From assembly GCF_000170755.1 (NCBI RefSeq), contig NZ_ABCK01000001.1:248001-312000 (forward strand): a DNA stretch of 64,000 bases, given 5' to 3'. The position numbers were made by a program, and so were the translations under genes. Positions 55,998 to 64,000 of the stretch are shown piece by piece (position 1 is the first letter of the stretch; every line of letters starts with the position of its first letter). This stretch comes from Lentisphaera araneosa HTCC2155 (GTDB lineage: Bacteria > Verrucomicrobiota > Lentisphaeria > Lentisphaerales > Lentisphaeraceae). The notes below the pieces were generated by a model. It had not been told where the DNA came from, ran no database searches, and worked only from the letters and a program-made list of their open reading frames with translations.

Positions 55998-56115
55998 AAT
56001 AATTTCCTTATTTAAAACCTTGGGGTCCTAGAATCACCTACAGATCCAAAATCACACTTTGGACCTCTAGGCAATTTAATTTCAAATAAACCGGAACTTT
56101 TATCTTTTTTGATTT

Positions 56116-58236
56116 TTATGGCTGAGCAATTTCTTTCTTGGTCAATCTCACCCACTGAGGCAAAGCCTTTAATTGCTCTTTTTTAAACTGCCCTTCCTCC
56201 ACAATTATCCTCTCCAAACTTTTAAATTTTGTCAGGGGAGTTAAATCCTTTATTTGCGTACCTCGCACATCCAGTTTCACCAGTGGCAGATCAAAAAGCT
56301 GACTCAATTGCTTGAATTCTGTTCCTTTAAAAATGATAACTTTAGGATTGAGCAACCATAAAATTGAACGTCGTTTCCCACTCGGGTTACGCTCAAAGCG
56401 CAAGTAATTAATGGGTCCCGATAAAGTTAACTCCCGAAGTTCTGAGTTAAATTCAAGAGAAACTTTTTTATTCGGGTGCCAAATTTCAACTAGGAGCTTT
56501 GTGATGGCTATCTCATCTTCTTCCGAACGCTTATGTGCATGGAGGTCATAACTAATCATTTGATCCATCAAGGTCCGGTAGCGAGGTCTGGGCTGTAGAT
56601 CACCGAGTCGTCTGAGAACTTTAATAAAACTTTTGAGTGATTGCCGCTCTTCCCTTTTTATAAAATCCTGGCATATTTTTTTCAGCTCATCAAAACCCTC
56701 TAGGTGCTCAAAGCAAGTTTTAGCATCACGGTAGCGTTGCATAATGAAGAGCAAATGAGCTTTCTGCTTCCACGCCATGGATGCATTACTATTAAGACTT
56801 ATAGCACGATCAAGATAGAGTAAGGTCTCGCGATGTAAACGATCATTATGTAATTCCCAAAAATTCATATTGTCACTTATAAAGACACTCTGATTGACCA
56901 AGTCATTGACATATTCTCTATTAAGTTTCTCGAGTTGTAGCTTTTCCTGAGCTAATAATTCAGCACTTTTTTCCGATTCTTTTTTTGCGGTCTCCGCAAT
57001 AAGAAAGTTCCTTTCGACCTCCTTTCTCGCTAAGCCCTCTTTTTCTTTGGCTAAACGCGCCCTATCGCGCTCCTCAAAAGCTATAGCACGTTCATCTGCA
57101 ATACGATTAATAAAGATATAAAGTCCAGTGGAGGTCACAAGAAAAAAACTCAGCAATAAGTATGAGAGCGTTTTGTTCCTCTTATAAAGCAATTGCAATA
57201 AACGCAAAGCCCCCGCATTTTCTGCTTCTGTCGCAAAACCCTCACGGTATTTACGTAAATCATTGATAAGCTGATCAACCGATAAATAACGATCTTCAGG
57301 TTTAGGTCGGATCGCTTTATCAACGATAGCGGCCAAACCCATTGCAATAGATTTATTTAATTCCAATACGGCTGTATAACGGCCTTCAACTGTCTTTGTA
57401 AAAAGAAACTCAAGTTCGCCTTTAAAGGGTTCCTTCCCAGTACAAATCTTATAGAGTATACAGCCCAAGGAAAAAACGTCTGTCTGTTGAGTTTTCTCAT
57501 CACCAGAGATTTGCTCAGGTGCCATATAACCTGGGGTACCTTTGATCACTCCATGAAGAGTCATATTATTCAAAATATCAGGGTTCAACAAGTTATCCTG
57601 CTGTACGTCATCGTTTGAACCAATAATCTTACTCAGTCCCCAATCACAAACTAAAACTTCACCATAGTCACCAACTTGTATATTGTCGGGCTTTAAATCG
57701 AGGTGAACCACCGCTTTTGAATGGGCGTAATCCACTGCATTACAAACCTTTTGAAATATATCCAGAAGTTCATTCAAACCATACTTTTCTTTGTAGTTTG
57801 AGTTACCATTGGCTATTTTCTTTAAAATAAGTTCTAGATTATCACCCTGCTTTAAATCCATTGTGAAATAAGGGTGCGAATCATGATCTAGCCCTATTTC
57901 ATGAATATTCATAATATTCGGGTGATCAAGCAGTGCAGTTAAACGTGCCTCTCGCAAAAAGGGTTCATAGAGCTCGGATTCTTCTTTTTTGATTAATTCT
58001 GCCATCGCAACAAAGCGATTAGTACGCTTATCAAAAACCCGACTTATTAACTTCATTCCGCCTTGGGCAAGCTCAGACTTCTGAGAATAATCTTCTGCTA
58101 AATGTCGCAGCTCGGAAAAGATCACTCCCTCATTTTGAGTATTGTCTTCCTCATCTTCAAACAAATTCATCAAGCGATCATCGCGCCCTTCTAAGGCTCT
58201 CTGACTCAACTCACTTATCTGCTTACGTTTATCCAA
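56116..58236 (-). CDS. Membrane Ser/Thr kinase-like protein with Glu at the beta-3 lysine
   Basis: The frame extends to 58383, but that part overlaps the sigma gene. I place the start at TTG 58236, just after the sigma stop; ATG 58170 is an alternative. Kinase-like domain GGMKLISRVFDKRTNRFVAM, then AELI where a lysine is expected (Glu), HLDLKPDNIQVGDYGEVLV, CDWGLSKI (DWG), and KGTPGYMAPEQISGDEK. Membrane helix (LSYLLLSFFLVTSTGLYIFI), a long coiled-coil, then TPR-like and leucine-rich-like sequence (LVKLDVRGTQIKDLTPLT). The missing lysine suggests a pseudokinase. Translationally coupled to the sigma gene. Confidence 0.82.
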   Translation of the reverse strand: MDKRKQISELSQRALEGRDDRLMNLFEDEEDNTQNEGVIFSELRHLAEDYSQKSELAQGGMKLISRVFDKRTNRFVAMAELIKKEESELYEPFLREARLTALLDHPNIMNIHEIGLDHDSHPYFTMDLKQGDNLELILKKIANGNSNYKEKYGLNELLDIFQKVCNAVDYAHSKAVVHLDLKPDNIQVGDYGEVLVCDWGLSKIIGSNDDVQQDNLLNPDILNNMTLHGVIKGTPGYMAPEQISGDEKTQQTDVFSLGCILYKICTGKEPFKGELEFLFTKTVEGRYTAVLELNKSIAMGLAAIVDKAIRPKPEDRYLSVDQLINDLRKYREGFATEAENAGALRLLQLLYKRNKTLSYLLLSFFLVTSTGLYIFINRIADERAIAFEERDRARLAKEKEGLARKEVERNFLIAETAKKESEKSAELLAQEKLQLEKLNREYVNDLVNQSVFISDNMNFWELHNDRLHRETLLYLDRAISLNSNASMAWKQKAHLLFIMQRYRDAKTCFEHLEGFDELKKICQDFIKREERQSLKSFIKVLRRLGDLQPRPRYRTLMDQMISYDLHAHKRSEEDEIAITKLLVEIWHPNKKVSLEFNSELRELTLSGPINYLRFERNPSGKRRSILWLLNPKVIIFKGTEFKQLSQLFDLPLVKLDVRGTQIKDLTPLTKFKSLERIIVEEGQFKKEQLKALPQWVRLTKKEIAQP

Positions 58237-58237
58237 A

Positions 58238-58837
58238 TTAAAATTCGAGTTCTTGACGGATTTGTTTGATTTCTTCTTTGAGGCGATTTTTGACGCGGTC
58301 ACCCATTTTATAGACACTACTGCTGCCCAATTCGAGTTCCTCGGCAATTTGGGCAACGGGCTTATTATCGAGCATGCGATCAAAAACCTCTAAAGCTTTG
58401 CCGGAAAAGTGTCCCTTGATGCGCTCCATAGCTAAAGTTCGGGCGTATATCTCCCATTCTCTATGGATAAAGACGTCGAGTTCAGTCCCGTTCTCTGCAT
58501 AAAGCATTTCACGCATGGAGGGATCAGAAATCATATCCTCACGCTTTTGACGGCGAGATTTTTTATCTAAATAATTAATAAAAGTATTGCGAATCACGGT
58601 ACTCAACCAAGTTCGAAACTTGCTTTTATCACGATCATAACTCTTTAACTTTTCCCATAATTTGAGGAGGATCTCTTGAACTAAATCCTGATGATCTTCA
58701 TGGTTGTAACACATACGGCGCAAAACCATGTAGATGAAGTTCTCATAATAGGCGACAAAATCTTCCCAAGCACGTTCATCATCGGGATTCTGCACTCGCT
58801 GAAGCAGCGTTTGTCTTGTATGAAATGGGTCGTTCAT
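58238..58837 (-). CDS. ECF-type RNA polymerase sigma factor
   Basis: A 199-residue protein with GGAG before the ATG. Region 2: DFVAYYENFIYMVLRRMCYN and HQDLVQEILLKLWEKL; then KFRTWLSTVIRNTFINYLDK; region 4: KALEVFDRMLDNKPVAQIA and GSSSVYKMGDRVKNRLKEE. First gene of an operon with the kinase-like gene, unlike the two convergent pairs at 29054 and 39879, though the partner families are the same. Confidence 0.9.
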   Translation of the reverse strand: MNDPFHTRQTLLQRVQNPDDERAWEDFVAYYENFIYMVLRRMCYNHEDHQDLVQEILLKLWEKLKSYDRDKSKFRTWLSTVIRNTFINYLDKKSRRQKREDMISDPSMREMLYAENGTELDVFIHREWEIYARTLAMERIKGHFSGKALEVFDRMLDNKPVAQIAEELELGSSSVYKMGDRVKNRLKEEIKQIRQELEF

Positions 58838-59005
58838 CGAGTCTCCTAGGGCTGTTTCAATACACTACAACTCCACTATGGCTTTTTTAACTGCTATTAA
58901 ATAAAGATATTAAAAAGATCTAATTTTAATAAAAAAAGAGACCCTGTATCCAAATTAACACTCCCCACACTGTACAAATAATAAACTTTAACATACGAGG
59001 ATTTC

Positions 59006-59728
59006 ATGAACACTTTAAAAATCACCGCACTCTGCCTATTTCTACTTAGCTCAATGAATCTATTAGCTCAAGAAGCTGGTAAGCATCTCTTTCTACTATC
59101 TGGTCAGTCAAACATGGCTCGCTTTAAGCACACTCAGCTTTTTAACCCTGCTATTTCTAAAGCCTTGGGAGAAGACAAAGTAATAGTCGTCAGAGTGGCT
59201 CAAGGTGGACAGCCCATATCGAAATGGTACAAAGAATGGAAGTCCAGCAAAGGGGAAGTGGATCCAAAAAAAGGTGCCATTTACGATAAACTCATGACCG
59301 AGACTAAAAAAGCTATCTCGGGCCAAAAAATATCTACCGTCACCTTCATCTGGATGCAAGGTGAAGCGGACTCAAAAGCCGGCAATGGTGATGTCTACCT
59401 TAAGAGTCTTAAGGGACTGCAAAAGCAACTCGAAGATGATTTAGGCCGAACTGATATCAACTTTGTCATTGGCCGCCTCAGCGATTCGGGGTTTTTCAAA
59501 AAAGGAACGATTCCACGTGAGAACTCTAAATGGGCCGAAGTGCAAAAAGCCCAAATGGATTTTGCCGAACAAAACCCCAGAGCTTACTGGATTGATACGG
59601 ATGATTTTAATGGTGAAAAAAATGAACTTCACTACATCAAGCCTGAAGGTTACGAGCAACTCGGTAAGGCTTATGTAGAAACAGCTCTAAAAGCTCTCAA
59701 GGAACATTCGCCTACAACAATTAAGTAA
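59006..59728 (+). CDS. Secreted SGNH-type carbohydrate acetylesterase (CE6/SASA-like)
   Basis: A 240-residue protein with a signal peptide ending LLAQ. Motifs: HLFLLSGQSNMARFKHTQLF near 28 (Ser in GQSNM), VTFIWMQGEADSKAGNGDVY near 111, and NELHYIKPEGYEQLGKAYVE near 211 (catalytic His). Shorter than the 470-516-residue esterases at 27494 and 42780, and of the CE6/DUF303 type. Likely deacetylates xylan or a related glycan. Followed by a strong hairpin terminator. Confidence 0.88.
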   Translation: MNTLKITALCLFLLSSMNLLAQEAGKHLFLLSGQSNMARFKHTQLFNPAISKALGEDKVIVVRVAQGGQPISKWYKEWKSSKGEVDPKKGAIYDKLMTETKKAISGQKISTVTFIWMQGEADSKAGNGDVYLKSLKGLQKQLEDDLGRTDINFVIGRLSDSGFFKKGTIPRENSKWAEVQKAQMDFAEQNPRAYWIDTDDFNGEKNELHYIKPEGYEQLGKAYVETALKALKEHSPTTIK

Positions 59729-59760
59729 TATTTATTCACCTTATTTCCATTCACCCCTTA

Positions 59761-59790
59761 AAACGAGTAACTCTTAGAGTTACTCGTTTA
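59761..59790. terminator. Terminator-like perfect hairpin after the esterase
   Basis: AAACGAGTAACTC, loop TTA, then GAGTTACTCGTTT: 13-bp perfect arms, then ATTTTATCTCT. A strong intrinsic terminator candidate, 33 bp after the esterase stop. Confidence 0.8.
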
Positions 59791-59822
59791 TTTTATCTCT
59801 AATAAATTCCCCCTAGTCTACG

Positions 59823-59911
59823 GTTTTCATCACCTCCACCTATTTAGATACAGGCAAAGATCCATGGGCTAATAATAACACCATCGATACTATGTGGGAT
59901 GCTCAGCGTTA
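59823..59911 (+). pseudogene. Vestigial C-terminus of a prepilin-like gene
   Basis: The frame reads STYLDTGKDPWANNNTID and TMWDAQR then stop, matching the last residues of the intact gene at 60115 (STYLDTGKDPWGNNNTIG, TMWDAQR) with two changes. Nothing of the upstream gene remains. It implies that a third copy of the prepilin gene once stood here in tandem. The rest of 59912-60114 holds only AT-rich leader sequence. Confidence 0.85.
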
Positions 59912-60114
59912 AATTTAAAAATTAGCGAAAATTCTTTTCATGAGCAAGCTCATTTTAAGAAATAGTCCACAGATAGTACTGTCGTAAAAAACTCTATTTA
60001 AATTTATTATAGATATTTTCATTCACACATCCAAAGTCTCTTTTTTACTCTGTAAATATGTTTTAAAGATCATCAAAAACTTGGTTTTAAATCATTTATG
60101 TTAGAGGTTAACTT

Positions 60115-60861
60115 ATGAACAGTAAAAAACAGCAAAAATTTTCACTCATCGAACTCCTCGTCGTTGTGGCTATTATAGGAATTCTCTCTAGCCTCGTTCT
60201 GCCAGCTTTAGGGAAGGCTCGCAAGAAAGCAAAAATAGCCAACTGCTTGAGTAATCAAAAGCAAATTGGCATCTCAATTTTTCTCTATAGCGGAGATAAT
60301 GAAAACCACGTCCCTGGACACCTTAGCATAAATGGGAACTCCATTACTTATGATGATTATTTAGGCATTGGGTATGACGGACGCAACTTAACAAGTTCTC
60401 AAATGTGGGCTGCATATCCAGGTTCTCCCGCAAAAATGTACCAATGCCCCACTGACGAAAGTAATAAAAGCAACCCAGATATACTCCGCTCTTACAGTAT
60501 GATCCAGGGAGTTCTCAATGGCAACCAAGCCTCTAAACGCGGTATGGTTGTCGAAGGTAGTGGAGCCACTATGAAATTAAGCAGTGTTAAATTTCCGACG
60601 ACGACTATTATGACGGGGGAATTCCATTATTGGAGAAACCGCCTCGGTCGCAATAGTTTTGGTGTCATGCGTGCACAAGACGTACAAAATTCCACAAGTA
60701 ACGGCGACCTCACTTGGAGTCATGAGAAATTTAAATTTAATTACCTATTCACCGATGGCTCAGCTAAGGGAACTCACTATATGTCTACATATTTGGATAC
60801 AGGTAAAGATCCTTGGGGCAACAATAATACCATCGGCACCATGTGGGATGCTCAACGCTAA
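60115..60861 (+). CDS. Prepilin-like H-X9-DG family protein
   Basis: A 248-residue protein with AGAGG before the ATG. Prepilin motif [20 protein letters not shown], then [58 protein letters not shown] (H followed by DGS) and the end NTIGTMWDAQR. It belongs to the WDAQR subgroup with the gene at 61055, distinct from the CQD-ending group at 37218, 44416 and 45450. Confidence 0.9.
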   Translation: MNSKKQQKFSLIELLVVVAIIGILSSLVLPALGKARKKAKIANCLSNQKQIGISIFLYSGDNENHVPGHLSINGNSITYDDYLGIGYDGRNLTSSQMWAAYPGSPAKMYQCPTDESNKSNPDILRSYSMIQGVLNGNQASKRGMVVEGSGATMKLSSVKFPTTTIMTGEFHYWRNRLGRNSFGVMRAQDVQNSTSNGDLTWSHEKFKFNYLFTDGSAKGTHYMSTYLDTGKDPWGNNNTIGTMWDAQR

Positions 60862-61054
60862 AAGTAAGCAATTCATTCAAACGATTGACAGATTTGAATA
60901 TAATCTATTCGTTTCATAGTCTGTCTTTGGTAACTTAGCCCAGCGTATTCTTCGACCCCATTACTCAGCCTTTATTTCATAAGCACATCTAAATCCAAGA
61001 TCCAAGCCTGTAAGTGATAACAAATAACTTATAAACGAAATGATTTCGGCTATT

Positions 61055-61759
61055 ATGAACACGAAATACAAATCACCATTCACCCTCATTGAGCTACTCG
61101 TTGTAGTGGCCATTATTGGCATACTCGCAAGCCTGCTTTTACCTAGTTTGGCCAAAGCTCGTAAACGTGCCAAAATTTCTGTATGTAAGAGCAACCTAAA
61201 ACAAATCACTAGTGCCATCCACATGTATGCCGATGATAACGAAGGTCACCTACCGGGGCATTATTCTAATCAAATTACTTATGATCAGTATCTCGGTATT
61301 GGATATGATGGCCGCACAAGTGATACTGACGGAAAACTCTATTCATGTCCCACTGACGAAACTGACCTAGGTATAAATAACAATCGTTCATACAGTGCCG
61401 TTCAAGGAAAGCTCGACGGAACTTCCGATAACAAACGAGGGGCAATTGCCGAGGGCTCTGGTGAAAGTCTTTCTCTAAATGATTTCAGTATCCCGTCGTA
61501 CACGATTATTATAAGTGAAAGACATTTCATTACCAACACAATTGGTAAAACAAACTCGGCAATGATGAAGATGCAAACCATTCAAAATGGTACAATAAAT
61601 GGAGATTATAGCTGGAGCCATGAAGAGTTTAAATTTAATCACATTTTTGCGGATTCTTCGGTACGAGCCATCCCCCATGTCGCCACTTACGCAGGTAGTG
61701 GATCGGACCCTTGGAATGATGAGTCGATGCTCAATACTATGTGGGATAGTCTACGCTAA
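61055..61759 (+). CDS. Prepilin-like H-X9-DG family protein
   Basis: Start placed at ATG 61055 by analogy with paralogues; an in-frame ATG at 61040 would add five residues, and neither has a strong ribosome site. Motif [20 protein letters not shown], then [58 protein letters not shown] and the end [11 protein letters not shown]. Third member of the local cluster with 60115 and the vestige at 59823, and followed by a sulfatase. Confidence 0.88.
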   Translation: MNTKYKSPFTLIELLVVVAIIGILASLLLPSLAKARKRAKISVCKSNLKQITSAIHMYADDNEGHLPGHYSNQITYDQYLGIGYDGRTSDTDGKLYSCPTDETDLGINNNRSYSAVQGKLDGTSDNKRGAIAEGSGESLSLNDFSIPSYTIIISERHFITNTIGKTNSAMMKMQTIQNGTINGDYSWSHEEFKFNHIFADSSVRAIPHVATYAGSGSDPWNDESMLNTMWDSLR

Positions 61760-61843
61760 TTATTTAAAACAAAAACTATAAGCACACTTTGCGAGGCACT
61801 AGCTTGGCACAAACAAATTTCTAAAAATTGATAAGGTCTAACT

Positions 61844-63364
61844 ATGAAAATAAAATCATTTATCCTAACGGCATTAGCAGGTTTCTCTAGTGCGCTAAGC
61901 CCCCTTGCGGAAGCCGCAAATAAAAAGCCCAACATCGTCCTCATTCTCGCCGATGATGTGGGCTCAGACATGTTCTCTTCTTACGGGCAAGCGCATTCGG
62001 CTCAAACGCCAAACATCGACAAAATTGGTACTGAAGGTGTCCAGTTTAAAACCTGTTTCGCACCCGCCATCTGCGGACCTTCACGTGCCCTCATTATGAC
62101 GGGTGTTTATGCCAACCGCACGGGGGCCTTTCGCAATGATATGTGGGCTTTCGATTCACGTGGAACACTTTTCACCAAGCAGCATAGTTGGGCTAAACTT
62201 CTTTCAGAAGGTGGCTACAAAACAGCTGTCGCGGGCAAATGGCATTGCAGTGCTCTCGAACCCTACACTCCAGAAGTTGGTTTCGATGAATTCTGTATTT
62301 ACGAGAGTGCCGACAAAATCGAAAAACACTTCGGTTTTAATCCCGTCAAACAAGGCCGCCGTAAAGATGTAAAACTTCCCGATGTTCGCTACTGGTATCC
62401 ATCGACAGTACAAAATGGTAAATACCTTGACGCAACAGAAAACGATTTCGGACCCGATCAGCGCTGTGAATTTATTATGGATTTCATGGAACGCAATGCC
62501 AAAAAAGATCAGCCCTTCATGGCTTACTGGCCCATCGTTATCCCCCATGGCCCATATACTACGACTCCCGACAATGGTTTAGCCATGGATATTGAACTTA
62601 AAAAGCCTGATGTACGCGGCAAGAGCAAAGAAGAAAAAGAACGCATCATGGGCGAGTATAGTCAGAAGCAAAACACCCGTTTTGTCAACCTTATCCAATA
62701 CATGGATAAACTTGTTGGCAAAGTCATGAATAAAGCCAAAGATCTTGGCATTTATGAAAATACTTACTTCATTTTCTGCTCAGATAACGGAACGGCTTCT
62801 ACTGCAAAAGACCGTGCCGTTGAACGCGGAGTTCACGTCCCCTTCCTCGTTTGTGGACCTGGTGTCAAAAAACGCGGCATGACTGAAGAACTCACTGACT
62901 TCTCTGATGTGGCTCCCACACTCTTAGAAATGGCGGGTGTTCCCTTCCCAAAAGATGTTCCTTTTGATGGCAAGAGTCAGCTCCCCTTCCTTAGTGGAAA
63001 AACAGATACACACCGCGAATGGATTTACGCTTATACTGGACCGGTACAAATTTTCCGTACCAAGACCCACCTGCTTGAGGCTCGTTCAGTTCTCTATGAA
63101 AAACCAGAAGGCCGTCTTTATTTCACTGCGGACAAACGTTTTGGCGAGGGTTACAAACGCGTTGATAATAATCCAGAACATAGCCAAGCTAAAAAGCAGT
63201 TCAAAGAACTCATTGCCGAGCTACCAAATCACCTCGAACTCGACCACCCCTTTTACAAGAGTAAGTATGGCCAAAAATGGATGAATAATAACGACATCAA
63301 AGAGCTTTCCCGTAAACACCTCTATAGTCACCCAGACTGGAAACTCTACGACCAAGAAGATTAA
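61844..63364 (+). CDS. Sulfatase, formylglycine type, secreted
   Basis: A 506-residue protein with a signal peptide (cleavage near LAEAANKKP). Core motifs: PNIVLILADDVGSDMFSSYG near 29 (metal Asp pair), CGPSR at 77-81 (Cys77 to formylglycine), VAGKWHCSALEP near 131, and YFIFCSDNGTASTAKDRAVE near 307. Full length for the family, all key residues present. Likely removes sulfate from algal polysaccharide. It is the third sulfatase-fold gene with intact or unseen active site in the window, after 2 and 23504. Followed by a 37-bp palindromic repeat array. Confidence 0.93.
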   Translation: MKIKSFILTALAGFSSALSPLAEAANKKPNIVLILADDVGSDMFSSYGQAHSAQTPNIDKIGTEGVQFKTCFAPAICGPSRALIMTGVYANRTGAFRNDMWAFDSRGTLFTKQHSWAKLLSEGGYKTAVAGKWHCSALEPYTPEVGFDEFCIYESADKIEKHFGFNPVKQGRRKDVKLPDVRYWYPSTVQNGKYLDATENDFGPDQRCEFIMDFMERNAKKDQPFMAYWPIVIPHGPYTTTPDNGLAMDIELKKPDVRGKSKEEKERIMGEYSQKQNTRFVNLIQYMDKLVGKVMNKAKDLGIYENTYFIFCSDNGTASTAKDRAVERGVHVPFLVCGPGVKKRGMTEELTDFSDVAPTLLEMAGVPFPKDVPFDGKSQLPFLSGKTDTHREWIYAYTGPVQIFRTKTHLLEARSVLYEKPEGRLYFTADKRFGEGYKRVDNNPEHSQAKKQFKELIAELPNHLELDHPFYKSKYGQKWMNNNDIKELSRKHLYSHPDWKLYDQED

Positions 63365-64000
63365 TGGGTATGCCAAGCACCTGCTTGGCAACTGCTTTTG
63401 TATGGTACGCCAAGCACCTGCTTGGCAATAACCATAGACCTTCTCCATCCGCCAGTTGAGGGTGGCAATCCTCAAAGCGTTCGGGGCTGCCCCCGAGAAC
63501 CCATCAGGTTCTATCTACCAGCTTGGCATCTGCTTTTGTATGGTACGCCAAGCACTAGCTTGGCAACTGCGGATATAACGAACTTATTTCAATTTAAAAC
63601 TTGGTATAAGAAATCCATAGCTTAACAAAACCATTTTCATGGTACGCCAAGCACCAGCTTGGCAACTGCTTTTGTATGGTACGCCAAGCACCAGCTTGGC
63701 AACTGCTTTTGTATGGTACGCCAAGCACCAGCTTGGCATCTGCTTTTGTATGGTACCGCCAAGCACCAGCTTGGCATCTACCGACCCACTCTTCTCAACA
63801 ACTTAAATTAAACTTCCCTCAAATCATATTGCACACTACCTTTCAAAGGAAAAGCAACATCTTTTCGGTATTTCGGCCAAGCTGGTGCTTGGCGTACCCA
63901 ACAAAAACTAAATTTTGTCTCTACTGCTCCAGCTCCTCAAACCTCACTTCCTCTCATCATAAGCACTGCTCATTTTCCAATCTTTCACCTTATCACACAA
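63365..64000. repeat. 37-bp palindromic tandem array downstream of the sulfatase
   Basis: The hairpin GCCAAGCACCAGCTTGGC (or GCCAAGCACCTGCTTGGC) occurs at 63372, 63409, 63547, 63646, 63683, 63720 and 63758, in a 37-38-bp unit with the constant string ACTGCTTTTGTATGGTAC. One copy is inverted (63876-63893), and a partial one lies near 63518. The hairpin is the relative of GCCAAGCTCCTGCTTGGC at 2770, 3162 and 36461. After 63894 there is no recognised feature up to the window end. Confidence 0.9.

Noticed and set aside
58237-58383. N-terminal extension of the kinase-like protein
   Set aside because: It lies wholly inside the sigma gene in another frame, and its sequence is not kinase-like.
63365-63780. 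Possible CRISPR array behind the sulfatase
   Set aside because: The 37-bp units are continuous repeats (hairpin plus constant tail); there are no variable spacers.

Overview
The window looks like a chromosomal segment from a marine member of the PVC group, most likely a Lentisphaera-type Lentisphaerota. This is inferred from gene families, not from an rRNA: formylglycine sulfatases, two planctomycete-type DUF1592/DUF1552 cytochrome gene pairs, a large family of prepilin-like H-X9-DG proteins, ECF sigma factors paired with membrane Ser/Thr kinase-like proteins, and GH117/agarase-like enzymes for red-algal galactans. No tRNA, rRNA or CRISPR array was recognised.

Layout. 1-703: 3' end of a sulfatase. 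774-2662: a complete group IIC-type intron with its maturase, sitting in a hairpin repeat whose empty copies lie nearby. 2663-11655: a rearranged zone with a RAYT (REP-associated tyrosine transposase), at least ten copies of a short palindromic repeat, an agarase-like hydrolase lying between two copies of a 340-bp duplication, remnants of an AraC regulator and an IS, an operon of GPH transporter, prepilin and GH10 xylanase (the xylanase truncated by the repeat), and a secreted protein with a PEP-CTERM-like tail. 11654-17395: a probable defence locus. It holds a DUF1016 nuclease remnant, a PLD-nuclease/SF2-helicase/DUF3427 protein, and a methyltransferase-HNH-S24 fusion with a visible LexA-like cleavage site and catalytic dyad. 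17590-23390: arrays of hairpin-cassette repeats around two photolyase-family genes and a Fic protein. 23504-46200: sulfatase, GH117, prepilin-like genes, carbohydrate esterases, two sigma/kinase pairs and one DUF1552/DUF1592 operon. 46270-50500: a PhoD-like phosphodiesterase, a complete ISL3 element with 8-bp target duplication, and an IS110-family element with structured non-coding flanks. 50609-58837: a DUF1552/DUF1592/pseudo-sulfatase operon and a sigma/kinase-like operon. 59006-64000: an esterase, two more prepilin-like genes plus a vestige, a sulfatase, and a 37-bp palindromic repeat array.

How the genes fit together. The catabolic genes (sulfatases, GH117, agarase-like hydrolase, GH10, acetylesterases, GPH transporter) point to use of sulfated algal polysaccharides and xylan, each block with its own prepilin-like protein. 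The three sigma/kinase pairs are the obvious local regulators. Two neighbouring catabolic genes share an almost identical promoter-like block next to one of these sigma genes. The most promising undescribed system is the two-gene operon at 12068-17395, where a self-cleaving S24 module is fused to a methyltransferase and an HNH nuclease and paired with a PLD-helicase. The repeats are the second: they keep constant linkers while swapping hairpin stems, and they have broken at least two genes.
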